Positions 11,457 to 23,479 of a stretch of 64,000 nt of DNA are shown here, in pieces (the stretch's first letter is position 1; the number at the start of each line of letters is the position of its first letter). Source of the stretch: Porites lobata. Its lineage: Eukaryota > Cnidaria > Anthozoa > Scleractinia > Poritidae. The notes below the pieces were generated by a model. The model did not search any database and was not told where the DNA came from. It saw only the letters and a program-made list of their open reading frames with translations. The stretch lies in NCBI GenBank assembly GCA_942486035.1, contig CALNXK010000014.1, positions 1,738,501 through 1,802,500 of the forward strand. The letters are read 5' to 3'. A program made the position numbers and the translations under genes.

Positions 11457-14354
11457 CTATTTGTTTTCCAGGCCTAATCTACTGTGATCGAACATGATTG
11501 CTATTTTTCGGTGTACAAATAACTTGATGTAAAATTTGTTTCACTCTTGGACGGTCGAATTCTGATTTTTCTCTAAAATCACTCAGCCTTTGCCTCAAAA
11601 GTCAAATGAATGTGCCCTGATCTGTGGATTACAAGTTTATTGTTTGATTTAAATTATGAATTTATTAACGGGAGCTTCGCTTTTAGCCCTGGCTAAATCT
11701 ATATATTATTTTGTTATATGCCTTTATTTCATTGGACCACTGATGGCAGTGCACACACCCAGAACTGAATTGCTTATGAATCATTTTGGGCTGCATGCAA
11801 AACGCAATTTTTTAATTGTTTAAAGATGATAGAGCAAGTACTCTTTCCAATCCACGTTTTCTTCCACTTAATTAATGCTTAAGTCATGCTTAGATAATTC
11901 GGAGGCTTTCTTTTAATTTTTATTTTAACAGTAAGAATTGGGCCGTGAAAGGAAAGGCTATGTGGCCGACTTGTTACAAATGTTTTGCAAGAAGATATTC
12001 TCATCCTAACTGTCCTTGCTTGGCTTCCAGTCGTGTTGCATTTAGACAAAGATAAACAAGGGGCTCTGGGGTTATTTATAACTGATGAACAGTTAACAAA
12101 GAAGCAGCTTTCGTACAATTTTTCTTGGTAAATAATTAGGTTATCTGATCACTACAGTCATAGGGTAGCACAATGTTCTCAACCTTTTTGGTTTAAGAAT
12201 TCTAAAATACAAGAAAACTTGACTGTTTATGCTAGGCATACATTATGTCAGCGACAACTGAGGTGTTAATAAATAAAATGGTAAATGAACAACAGCCTAG
12301 AGTAGTCTATTTTGCATCATACTGGGATAAGTGGTTGTTGATGATAACAACTGGATTTTGCAGTATGTCACCTTTGATAGGGTGGATAACATTATAGCTT
12401 GATCAACAGTAATATCATAGTTTGCTTGCCAATCCTAACCACACCTGCTTTCCACCCCTCCTCGAGCTTGCACACAGCAATGGCTTACTGAAGCATAGGG
12501 CATCTTAGTTTACTTGTTATTGACAAATAATGATGAGCCAAATTGAAACTTGCTTCTGCTGGTCAATGATTCAGTTCTGTTTAAACCTTTTTCCTAGTTG
12601 GAGGCCTCATGTTATAACACAAAATAATGAATTTTAGGGGAACTAAAAAATTGTATATTATCAAAACCTGTGAGCAGATATTGTACTTTAACTCTATAAA
12701 GCACCACATTCAGTTTCAATACAACTGCAGAGGGTGGGGATTGGGGGTGGGGCACTACCCTCGAAAAATCATTTCAGATTCACCCCACGGTATGATTCTT
12801 GCCTTGCCAAATTCAAGTCAACTCCAGTCTCAAAACATGATGAGAGCAGCTACCCAAGAAAATGCTTTTGGGTTGTGTGTTACTCAAAGCCGTTACTTCT
12901 TAATGGGGGGATCTCTTAAAGCATACAGTCTATATACAGTGTATATATCACTCTACCTTTTGACTGTTCCAGATAAGAAAGTACAGCTATATAGCTTATG
13001 ATAACCCATTCTAGGTTTTCAGATAGTGAGAAGTAGAGCATTAAAAAAGCAGGGTTTTTTTAGTTTTGTTCTCTTTGCACCTTCCCCAATACTTGAATGT
13101 CTGGCACAGGCATAAACTACTGCTTTTAAGCCTTCCCCCCAACTTATAACCCCCTCAATTATAGGCCCTGATTTACCAGTGAACAAGAAAAAATGTCCCC
13201 CTGCCCTCCCCTAAGAAAAAAAAAAGCGTTCAAACCCCTTACAAAGATGTGTAACCCATGAGCTCATAAGTGATACTTAAACAGGTTTCTCTCTGGATGC
13301 ATTTACATGATTACCATCACTTCCTACTAAACTAGTGTCCGGTAGTAACCGGTAATCAAAAGTACATATAACTGTTTATACCCCTACAACAGAGGTGACA
13401 AGAGCTCACCTATACTGTGAAAGTTACAAAACCATGAATACCAAAAATTATTTAGGAATGCTATTGTGTTGCAAAGAAAAAGCTAATAAGGGGTGAGAAA
13501 ACAAAACCTCAAACAGCAATGGTAATTACTTTGTGGTTTTGAGGTTTGGTCGTGCATGTGTACTGAACATTATGGTGATTGGTCACTACACAATCAACAT
13601 TTTTCAGGTATTAATGATTTTCTCAGTCTTACAGCAAAATTATTGAAAACTCTCTCTTTGAGGTATTGTCTGATGATGATTTTTAGCTAAGAGATGATAC
13701 CTGAAATCTTGAGGGAGGATAAACCCTTTTAGCAGAACACTGAATGGCCCTCATAAACACCAAATGACCCAGAAGTTTTATGATTAGGGTTAGGAAACTG
13801 GGGTTCAAGTTCTGAACTGGAATTTGATTCACTCAGTACTGTATAAAGTTGCCATGTATGGAAGCCCATGGAACCAGTGTCTTTTACCCTGGGTCGGTAA
13901 AATGATTAATATTGATTTGTTTCGACGTAAATCGTTCGGTTGTCTAACACGTGTTGTACACAAAAGCTCATGGGCAAAATTAAAACCACGACATGCGACA
14001 CCACAGAAGGAAATGAACATAGGAAAACACACAACCAGCTCGAGTGAAATGAAATATATATTTTACTCTCCTAACACAACACATGAATGGTTTCAAAGCG
14101 TTGTGAAGTAAGATAGCAGTTGCAGGACATGGAACAAGATACCTTTTTAGATTGACTTTTTCCCGCATTATATCGATCTTTGCGATATTGCTTTCCCAGT
14201 GTTTGTTCGCCAAACGGATTGAAAAAAAGACTCACAAAACTCAGACGATAGTCTGCCGATTAATTGTCTCAGTTCTGCAAACCAACAGTGTGTTCAGCCG
14301 GCTTCTGTTACTGTCTTCTTCAAATTCTCCAAATTATCAGTGAATCCAAGTTAA
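11457..14354. other. intergenic, no gene seen
   Basis: About 2.9 kb with scattered short open frames on both strands, none resembling a known protein. The 124-aa frame at 12627-13001 is low-complexity and unsupported. Confidence 0.4.
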
Positions 14355-14765
14355 GTGAAGTGGTGCATTTTCAAAACATCCCAAAGAAGCCACTCTCTGG
14401 AGAGAGCTGAGGAAGTAAAATTTTTCCCCCAGTGGAGCGGTGAGGGACAAAAATACGTTATGAGCATGAGCAGTGATATTTGTAACTTCTGCACATGTGC
14501 GACCGGATGTCAGAAATTTTCTGACATCCGGTAACGGCTGCGTCCAGAGCCCCTCGTTTCCCTACCACGTGACCAAGAAACGACGGGCTCTGGGGACGAG
14601 AATGTGCAGGCACGAAGTAAAATGTTATGCGCAGTAGATTATATTTTTAATTTTCTTTGCGCATTCAATTGCCTTCAGCCAATGAAAAAATTCGTATTTT
14701 CCTTTGCGCCCAGAGCCACTGGTCGGTTACAAATTAAGCCGAGTGGTTCTGGGGACGAGAATGGT
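14355..14765. repeat. dispersed repeat, blocks A and B reverse-complemented
   Basis: This is the counterpart of 7700-8125. It ends gttctggggacgagaat only about 25 bases before the RecQ-like ATG, so it forms the immediate 5' flank of that gene. It may be the terminus of the mobile unit that carries RecQ and DUF6589, or may provide its promoter. Confidence 0.65.
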
Positions 14766-14790
14766 TCGGGAAACATAAGGAAAACAAAAG

Positions 14791-15299
14791 ATGAATTTGG
14801 ACAGTGTTCTTGAAGATGTTCTTCGAAGTAGAGGTCAAGGAAATCTTATACTGAAGCCTAGACAAAAAGAAGCACTACAGTCGATTGTTTTTAAAGGTCA
14901 GGATTGTTTAATTGCTCTTCCAACTGGCTACGGAAAGTCGTTGATCTACCAAATGCTACCATCACTGTTTGATAAAATTAGTGCGAGGAACCTTTCATCG
15001 AAGGACAAGTCAATTGTCATTGTTGTTTCTCCTTTGAATGCCTTAATTGATGACCAAATAAATAAACTTAAATCAGCTGGTGTCAATTGTACAAGTTTGC
15101 GTGTTTGTGGTGACGAGGTCGATGGCGCATTTGAACAGAAAATTCTTGAAGACCTTCAAGATGGAAAGTTTGAATTAATTTTTACACACCCCGAGGTATT
15201 AGTAAGCAACAGGCAATGTAGAGACCTTTTTTTGTCGGCTTACTACCAGAGAAATGTTAGGGCTGTGGTGGTTGATGAAGCACATTGCATCATTGAGTG
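14791..15299 (+). CDS. RecQ-like DNA helicase, exon 1
   Basis: This exon encodes the N-terminal helicase half, about 169 aa from the ATG at 14791. It shows the Q-motif region (LKPRQKEAL), Walker A (ALPTGYGKS), motif Ia (VVSPLNALIDDQ) and motif II as DEAH within VVDEAHC. The exon breaks after ..HCIIEW at a GT donor (15300-15301, gtaaat) and the frame resumes in exon 2 at 22141 with GHNFREDYRKLG. This is the expected order for RecQ family proteins (ATP-dependent 3'-5' helicases). The gene is far shorter than cellular RecQ proteins and is paired with a DUF6589 gene, which suggests a transposon-borne rather than housekeeping helicase. Confidence 0.85.
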
Positions 15300-15828
15300 G
15301 TAAATTATGATTCTCATTACTTTTTGTTGTTGTTTTTCTCTGTTTGATCATTTTGTTAATACTTTTAAGGTTATAAGCTTCCTTTATGTTAGGGCTAAAA
15401 ATGGCCCCTACACCTATTGTTAAGTTCCTGTTTTCTAGACTCAAATTTTTGAGTGACGTAGCAGCTATCGTAAGGTCTCCTCTGATTGGCTAACAGCTTA
15501 TTCCTTTGTTTTATTAATTTTTATATGTCCCTTAATAATTTTTTAACCTGAGATTATGTTTGATAGTTGATTGTAATTAAACTAGAAGGTTAGTTTAAAT
15601 TTCATACTAGAGATTGTCATTCTAAGACTTAAATGGAAAGCAAGCATTGCGTATAGAGACCTTGACACATAGAGAGACGTATTTAACGTATTTATAAGAT
15701 AGCCTGCCTAGCAGGCGTCCAAAACTGAGAAGAGGATGGCATAAGGAGAAAGGGGGAAAAGAGAGCCTTTCTTCCTACTCTCTCACTCTCCTCTTTTTTC
15801 GCCTGTCACGGAGACCAGCATTCTACAG

Positions 15829-16591
15829 GATTTCAAGTTGCGAGGGTTCCAAGCATTGTAAGGGTTTCGCGCGTTGCAAGTGTTTCAAGCGTTGCGAGGG
15901 TTTCAGGCGTTTCAAGTGTTGCAGGTGTTTCAAGCGTTACAAGGGTTTCAAGCGTTGCGAGGGTTTCAAGCATTGCAAGGGTTTCAAACATTGCAAGGGT
16001 TTCAAGTGTTGTAAGGGTTTCAAGCGTTGCAAGGGTTTCCAGTGTTGCAAGGGTTTCAAGTGTTGCGAGGGTTCCAGGTGTTGTAAGGGTTTCAAGCGTT
16101 GCGAGGGTCTCAAGCGTTGCAAGGGTTCCAAGTGTTACAAAGGTTTCAAGCGTTGCGAGGGTTTCAAGTGCTGCAAGGGTTTAGAGTGTTGCAAGGGTTT
16201 CAAGCATTGCAAGGGTTCCAAGTGTTGTAAGGGTTTCAAGCGTTGCGAAGGTTTCAAGTGTTGCAAGGGTTTCAAGCGTTCCAAGGGTTCCAAGTGTTGT
16301 AAGGGTTTCAAGCATTGCGAGGGTTTCAAGTGTTGCAAGAGTTTCAAGCATTGCAAGGGTTCCAAGTGTTGTAAGGGTTTTAAGCGTTGCGAGGGTTTCA
16401 AGTGTTGCAAGAGTTTCAAGTGTTGCAAGGGTTTCAAGCTTTGCAAGGGTTTCAAGCATTGCAAGGGTTTCAAGCATTGCAAGGGTTTCAGGCATTGCAA
16501 GGGTTTCAAGTGTTGCAAGGGTTGTAAGCGTTGCAAGGGTTTCAGGTGTTGCAAGCGGTTTCAAGCAATGTAAGGGTTTCAAGTGTTGCGA
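15829..16591 (+). repeat. 18-bp minisatellite, about 42 copies
   Basis: The consensus unit is aagggtttcaagYRttgc (18 bp), with frequent C/T and A/G variants and occasional ggttcc for ggtttc. Because 18 is divisible by 3 the array is open in several frames on the minus strand (LKPLQ(H/C/R) and LATLET repeats), giving spurious ORFs at 15937-16582. The same unit occurs in opposite orientation at 20374-20514. Confidence 0.9.
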
Positions 16592-17036
16592 TGAGCTTGA
16601 AAATCACATTAACAGAGAAAAAGGAGAGGTATAGAAAGAAAAAATGAGGGATAATGGCTACTTTGGAGCCGAAAATACCTTTTTGTCAATTTGGCGGTAT
16701 TGGCATAATTTTTCAAAGTTTTTAACTAACAAATGACATTTACTGCATTAATATTGTTAGTATTTTTTATCTCAATTTCCAATTTTTTTTTATTTACCTA
16801 CTGCAGTGTTTATTTATTTATTTGGCCATCTGTAAGCTCAATTCAATTCTTTTTTTTGCTTAAATTCATTTACTTTTTAAATTATTTTGTTACTTATTTA
16901 CTGTTATTTTCTCTTCTTTCTTTTTTTTGAACTTTAACAATATGTATTTATTCATTAGTTTATTTTAATATCTTGCAGTGATGGATATCCGCCTTTGTAG
17001 GACTTAAAATTTATGTAGATGTAGATGTAGATGTAG
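16592..17036 (+). repeat. T-rich stretch ending in (gtagat)n microsatellite
   Basis: About 250 bases of T-rich sequence lead into gtagatgtagatgtagatgtag at 17014-17036. A T/A-rich stretch followed by a short hexamer repeat tail is typical of the 3' end of some non-LTR retrotransposons, but no coding remnant is attached, so this is only a suggestion. Confidence 0.4.
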
Positions 17037-18179
17037 GTACATGTAACATTTTCAAATTAAATCTGCCAAGATATGCAAAATGAACCCGACAGCACAGCGT
17101 CGAAAAAGTAATCAAAATATGCCAGAGTAAATTCTAGTCAAATATCTGTCGACATCTAAAGTGGCTAATTTAAATCGTAGTCTCTCGACTAAAATAAGGT
17201 GAGAACGCCATTTTTGTGTGTGACCGACGCACAGGGTTATTTACGGAGTATTTTCTGACCCGTTAAGAATCTGTGAGGATGCGTATTCGTTAAACAACTA
17301 GTGATATGTTTAGGACAGTAGCTTGTTTCCAAACATATTTGTTTTACCACTTATGTTTACTGAAGACTCGAGTCAATACGCATCCAATTTAGGGGGTTTT
17401 GACTTGCATGTATGTATACTGTAGACAAGGATGGTTAGAGTATAAGAAAAAATCATTCAGTTAAATGATATAAAGGTCGACCGTACACGGTTTATTCAGA
17501 CATCCAAGTTAACTGGAAATACGTGTATCGCAGAACCTTGCGAACCTAGGCGGGGGTGGGAAGGGGGGGAGGAGGAGACGCCCATAAAATGTCAGGGATG
17601 GAGGGGGGAGAGAATTGGAGTAAATTGTGTAGCTTTGGAGGGCGAGTTTCAGTACTGGCTCTAATATTGGAAGGCGAGATGTAGTTAATCCTGTTTGACC
17701 CTCCTACATGTGTAATTATGGTCAAAAGGAAATGGGTGTGATGGTGGACAACTGGAGGCAAATAAATGCAGCTAACCCATGCCATCTTTAATAATAAGTG
17801 AAATAATATTTTTTTTAAAATTGAAGTTTATTGATAAGCACAATACAATATACAATATTAATAAACAAAGAACGACGTTACAAAACTAAAACTATACAGG
17901 ATGTTGCAATTATTAATTACAAAAAGAAAATGAAATAGATCGGTAAAATTAAAAAATAACCAAATAACAGAAATAACTAAACAAGTCAAGCTTGTTTGCA
18001 GCTAAAGGCTCAGGGATTCACGGACACTTGAAGGCTCTATAGGTAATTTGTATTTTAGAAACGCTTCAAACTGCATGGTTCGCTTTCTTTGGCTGTGGTG
18101 TAGATATGAAAATGAGGGACAATCAGGCAAAGATTAAACGCAGGGAAGGATCGATTCTCAGGGAGATATCCGTAAGTAA

Positions 18180-18365
18180 TAGACCTATTCGGCTAACTCA
18201 ATGTTGTACCCAATTCAAACCCCTTAGGAATAAAACGTTTTGTTTCAGGAATTTCCATATCATTTAAATGTGAATGCCACATTATAATGCAAATACAACA
18301 CACAAAGAATCTTATCCCCGGGAGATTTGAATTGGGTACAACATTGAGTTAGCCGAATAGTTCTA
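18180..18365. mobile_element. MITE, 186 bp, about 40 bp inverted termini
   Basis: It begins tagacctattcggctaactc and ends with its complement gagttagccgaatagttcta. The termini pair over about 40 bases (aatgttgtacccaattcaaa on the left, tttgaattgggtacaacatt on the right). A TA dinucleotide at each edge fits a TA target duplication, as in Tc1/mariner-derived MITEs. A second copy of exactly the same length lies at 25256-25441. Confidence 0.85.
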
Positions 18366-19318
18366 TAATAACTACTTGTGAAGTCGTTAGTAGTGAGCGG
18401 ATGAAATGGTAGGGGATAATGCTGCAGTAAAAATAACAAGTAAATGCTGGTAATTGGAGAAGAAAATATTTATTGTTTAAGCGAACTATATGACAGTGTT
18501 TGCATTTGTTGTAGTATATAATCACACTTGACAACTACATTGTACATGCATGAGAAACAAATACCCGTGCAAGAGGGAAAAGTCTACATACAACTGTTAC
18601 AAGTCATGTTGAAGGTGATCAGTTTCTCAATTCTCAACATGCATGAGGTTGTCGAGACATGGTTGCCAGAGGCATAATTTTTGAAATTCCCAGACTGACA
18701 GTCAAATGCACACTTTCCTTGACCAAATGAATTCACAATTTGTCCAGATATTTATGGAGTCCAATTTCCAGTCAAAACTTTCGTGTACTGGACAAAGATG
18801 ACGTAAAACAAAAGACTTCTTTGTTTTCTGTTCCGGGGAAATCGTCATGGTTTTTGTTCTTTTGCTTTCCGTCATCTGTGTCCACTAGACAATTTGAATA
18901 AGTGCCCAAACTCCCATCACAGCCATCCTCTCCACCCATTTATTACATGAATTTGTCGGGAATGTAAAGTGCAGAAAGGATTGATCTTATAGGAGACCCT
19001 ATATCTGCTTGTCGTTTAATTTCTTAAAACAATATTCTGCCAGTGAAACACATTTAACTTTGGTGAACATCCTCTTACTTCTTTGAAAGGAGAGTTAAAT
19101 TTTCCCTGACTTATACCACAGGTGACACAATGTTCAAAATATAAGGATTTGTAAGGGAGAAAAACAATTTTTTCTGTAGCCAACGACGTAAAAGGATTAA
19201 ATAAAAATCGGCTAACCTTGCTTAAAACCGGTGTGTTTCTTCTTTCCTGTGTGATTTCCGAGCCAATTTATGGCCATTTTTAAATGGGTGTTATTGGAAC
19301 CAGTTTGCTCTAGATCGA

Positions 19319-19964
19319 TTGATTCATTTCAAACCCTTTAGGTTCCACGCTGTACCTCTGTTCAAGTTGTCTTATGTTCTTCCTCTTAATTTTCTTTATT
19401 TTAAAACAATCTGCCTTATTATGCACGATGTATCCAATAATGTAACACCTCCAAACGTTTCCAGCTTATTTACCTATTCTTCAAAAGTACATCATCATAA
19501 TACACGATTTTCTGCGGCTGGCAATTTCTATATTAAGCACTCGAGAACTAACCATATGAAGAACTCCTTTTCAAGAATTGGTGTAAAAATATCGAATAGT
19601 ATTCCCGACACTGATCGTGCTCTACCTAGATATAAATTTAAGAATACCCTACACAGTAGGCTACTGGATATTTTGATACTTATGTTGGCGTGCGTACTTT
19701 AATTGACATATTTAGTAGATATGAATTTCACTCATACCTTGTTTCATTTACCTATTTTTGAGTATACAGGTGTATGTATTTACTGTTTAGTGGATTCAAT
19801 ATGTCGATGTTCGTGTATCTGTGTAACTTTATTGTTATGTTTCAACCCTGTTATTGTAACTTTTTGATTTTTCCTTCCCGCCTCGATTAGCTATAGGCTA
19901 CTTTGCGGGCATGGATTAATTATGGTTTGTATCAGAAGGGTTTTTAAATAAACTTGAACTTGAC
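19319..19964 (+). mobile_element. 5'-truncated LINE (non-LTR retrotransposon), 3' end
   Basis: The open frame 19319-19702 (127 aa) ends with a segment of the type HNTRFSAAGNFY ... GVKISNSIP ... YKFKNTL, which I recognise as the C-terminus of non-LTR retrotransposon ORF2. About 260 bases of 3' untranslated sequence follow and end at aaataaacttgaacttga. The RT catalytic region is absent, so the copy is dead and 5'-truncated, as usual for LINEs. The exact 5' edge is not visible. Confidence 0.7.
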
Positions 19965-20189
19965 CTTCTAGATCTCTCTATAATAGATTCCCGCTTGACG
20001 AGATTATTAAGTCTCTTCACTCGGAATTATCGTTGTTAACTAATGCATCGGTTTGATAATCAGTGAACCTGCCACTCAGACAAGTGGCCAATAATGCCAA
20101 CACTCGAGTGGTTTTCTGTCTGTTGTATTGTATCAGAACAATAGCGTGACTTCAATGAGAGCTCCCGAAGTTACTTTTAGGGTATCGGC

Positions 20190-20373
20190 ATGAATACATC
20201 GATGGCAACAGAATCGAAAGGGTCACAGTTTATAAAGCTGCTTGGAGTTTATGTTAGCAGTGATCTGAATTGGACACATCACTAACCCATCATGTAGACT
20301 ATACATAATTAAAAAGGGAAATAAGAGGCATGAGTCTCTCAGAGTTCTCAAGCAGTTTGATGATCCACCAGCT
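20190..20373 (+). pseudogene. reverse-transcriptase fragment (LINE), frameshifted
   Basis: Plus-strand frames give GNRIERVTVY, then after a one-base shift KLLGVYVSSDLNWTHH, then IKKGNKR..SLRVLKQF. These are the familiar C-terminal landmarks of non-LTR retrotransposon reverse transcriptase. The pieces lie in order but in different frames with stops, so this is a decayed remnant. It runs directly into the inverted 18-bp array. Confidence 0.55.
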
Positions 20374-20514
20374 GAAACCCTCGCAATGCTTGAAACCCTT
20401 GCAACACTTGCAACCCTTGCAACTCTCGCAACGCTTGAAACCCTGGCAACGCTTGAAATCCTCGCAACGCTTGAAACCCTTGCAACGTTTGAAATCCTCG
20501 CAACGCTTGAAACC
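20374..20514 (-). repeat. 18-bp minisatellite, inverted copy, about 8 units
   Basis: Units of gaaaccctYgcaacRctt are the reverse complement of the 15829-16591 unit. The two arrays lie 3.8 kb apart in the same intron in opposite orientation, so the transcript could fold into a long imperfect hairpin. Confidence 0.85.
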
Positions 20515-22140
20515 AGTACTCCCTCCACACGCGCGAAAATTATGAACGAGGCGGAACGAACGTGACACCATATGAACAATATTATTGGTTTGAAACCCTC
20601 GCAACCCTTCACACTCTGTGAGCCAATCACAGTAGACCTTAGGATAGCTGCTACAGTACTGAAATTTTTGGGTTACATGATCACTTTTGTCACCTCACAC
20701 CTGAAAGGATTTAACATAAAGTTAGTTTTGTAGTCAGTCAACCTTAGTTGCTGCTTTATGGAGATTTCACAACGTTTATGAATTCAATGTTCTCACACCG
20801 GGATCGAGACTCCAAAATTTGAACTATACAATGAAACTCAAAGTTTACCACGTGTATTTACTTTGCAACGACACAATGAGCTGTTTCCATTCTTATCATT
20901 GCGGTAATGATATTTATTACCTTATGCAATGTACATGCTAGATCAACTAAATGAAAAGGTTTTATTATGTCCAAAAGCAGCTATCTTACTATTTCAATTG
21001 CTTCTGATGGGTGCCTTGATCAGATCACCAAAAAACTAATAGTCATAGACCTGTTATGTTTGTAGACTTTGTTTTCTCAATGTGTAAAATTTTGATGTTC
21101 TCAAGAGGTATCATATGATATGTTTTCTCAAATTTAATGCCCATCTTTAAAATTTGAAAGAAACAGTTCTGTTCTCCAAGTATGATCAAATGACTTATAT
21201 TAAGGCAACAAAGCACACAAGCAAAAGAAGTCTTTCCATGGTACAAATGACTGTTTGGGTTCATTTAAGTAGCAACTCGATACTTATCTTCACCATTTGT
21301 TTTCCAGTGCATATATCTGTGGCCAGTTCAAATTGAATGTCATTCATTTTTAGTGCAACGGTGTGTCCTCCTTTCACACTAGTATGAATCTCTAACTTCC
21401 CTAAGTATTCCATCACCACATTGTTTAACAGCGACAGTGAATGTTTGAAACACAGTATAATCTGACCGTAAATTAATGACCCAGTCCATCACAGAAAGCT
21501 GGTGGGAAATTAAAGTAAAAATTATGTTCAAAACAATAGGACTGGGAATTCTAAAATAATTTGTTGTCCAAAACTTTAAAAAATGTCACTCTTAGAGATG
21601 CTAAATTCCTGGATGGTGCCATTTTGCTGACCTTGAGCAGCTTGCATTAATATTTGCATGAATGTTATGTGATAAATATTATTTTATTAATGTTAAGCAG
21701 GTTAAACAATTTATTTTCAGTTACATCACATAATAATAACAGAAAAGTGAACCTTGAACCTTTAAGCCCCAATAATGACCTCCAATCAAGCAGAGGCCAA
21801 GAGATTACCAGTGGCTAAGCTTCTTGATTTTTCAGCAACCTCTGTATAGTGCTACTAGGAAAAATGTACACCTAAGAGCAGTTAAGGGAAATTTCATCAC
21901 TGGGGCTTAAAAGGTGAAAAGCTAATATAACTACATGGCCATATTGTTACTAATAACAAAGTTATTGCAGCCTTTTTCTTCTTAATTCGACCCTACTATA
22001 ACGGCTTAGTTACTTGAAAGTCCCCTTTCATGTAGTCATTATCCGTAATTCTTGTGGCCAAATTCTCTTATTCTAGTGGCAAGTATAACAGCATTTCAGA
22101 GTATCACTACGGCATTTTTACTTTGTGTTTCATTTTTTAG

Positions 22141-23200
22141 GGGGCACAACTTCAGAGAAGACTACAGAAAACTAGGAACACTTTCCTTGGTTTTCCCCAC
22201 GGCTAAGATTGTTGCCATGACAGCAACAGCAACAAAGGAATATCAAACAAGCATTATGAAAAGTCTGAACATGAAAGATCCCAAACTTGTAATTACAAAT
22301 CCTGACAGACCTAACATTTTTTATGAAGTACAGCAAAGGCCATCTTATCTTAAACAAAGTAACATTGACCAGTTTGAAGAAATTCTTTCACCCATAGCAG
22401 ATGAACTCATTATTGCCAATATTAAAATGCCTGTCACTATTATTTACTCATCTTTAGAAATGTGTGGAGTTGGGTATGCCTTTTTGGAGAGAAAGCTTGG
22501 GGATCACCAGTTCTACCCTATTGGGGCTCCCCAAATTCCTCAAAACAGGCTTTTTGCTCAATTTCACTCGCCACAGACAGACAAAATGAAAGATAAACTT
22601 ATTAGCAGCATTGTTTCAGAGTCATGCAAACAGAGAATAATATTTGCTACAGTGGCATTTGGCATGGGGGTCGACTCTCCTTGTGTTGAAAGGATAATTC
22701 ATTTTAGTGTGCCCCAAACTATGGAGAGTTTTTTTCAAGGAAGTGGGAGAGCTGGAAGAGATGGGAGGCCTGCCACATCAACTCTTTACTTCAACAACAA
22801 TGATATTGGTGCAAATGTTGAAGGAATGCAACCTGTTATGAGAGATTACTGTAAAAACCCTCAAAATGTCTGCAGAAGAAAAATTGGGCATAGCCACTTT
22901 GGCTTTGGCATTCCAAGTGCTCGAGACAAACACAGCTGCTGTAACATATGTCGAACTGACTGTGAGTGCTCTGAATGTGTTGAGCTACATCAAGATGTTT
23001 TGGCCCTTGAAAACATTCACATCTCTGATAATGAATTTCTTCTTTCTGGAAATCAGGTGAAAGATATAAAATCAGAGCTTATAAAATACAAAGAAGAAAT
23101 TGAGGCCAGCGATAACTATTTGAATTTAAGTATGTGTTCAGGATTAACAATGACAGTAATTGATGATGTTTGTTCAACACTTAGAACTCTGTTCTCTTGA
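22141..23200 (+). CDS. RecQ-like DNA helicase, exon 2
   Basis: About 353 aa continue from exon 1. They carry motif III (AMTATAT), the helicase C-terminal domain with motif V (ATVAFGMGVDSP) and motif VI (QGSGRAGRDGRP), and then a Cys-rich segment (CCNICRTDCECSEC) in the place of the RecQ zinc-binding domain. No winged-helix or HRDC domain was recognised. The stop lies 279 bases from the end of the convergent DUF6589 gene. All visible helicase motifs are intact and the frame is open, so the gene could still be functional if the long intron is removed. The first residues of the open frame (22052-22140) are intronic. Confidence 0.85.
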
Positions 23201-23479
23201 CAGAATTATGGAAAAACTACCGGTTTGGAGAAAAGAACATGCAGAAAAGATTGTACAGATTATAAGTAATGTCACATCCAAATAGGCTTAAAATCTTCCG
23301 TAACAAAACCTGCAAAGCATTCTAGGTTTCTAAAACTATAAATTGAACTGAACTGAATTCCATTTTAAAGTTCCTCTTTTTTAACGCAGTAGATAAGGAA
23401 AAAATTCTACTTTTGTTATGACATGTGTACTTTACTTAGTCATCTACATCAGACGATTCAGATTCTTCATTTTCAGGAA

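Larger units (their letters stand above)
15300..22140 (+). other. 6.8 kb intron of RecQ-like gene, loaded with insertions
   Basis: The donor is gtaaat at 15300 and the acceptor cattttttag ends at 22140. The joined reading frame matches the RecQ family across the junction. It contains an 18-bp minisatellite, an inverted array of the same unit, a MITE, a truncated LINE, a second reverse-transcriptase fragment and several simple repeats. The size suggests inflation by insertions after the gene formed. Confidence 0.7.

Noticed and set aside
12627..13001. 124-aa ORF
   Set aside because: No domain, low complexity in parts, overlapping second frame, no splice or promoter context.
15937..16582. Proteins of LKPLQH / LATLET repeats
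   Set aside because: They are translations of the minisatellite, open only because the unit length is a multiple of three.
15829..16591. CRISPR-like array
   Set aside because: The repeat is a contiguous 18-bp tandem with no spacers, in eukaryotic DNA.
20223..20630. 135-aa VARISSVAR-type ORF and overlapping frames
   Set aside because: Driven by the inverted 18-bp array and a LINE fragment.
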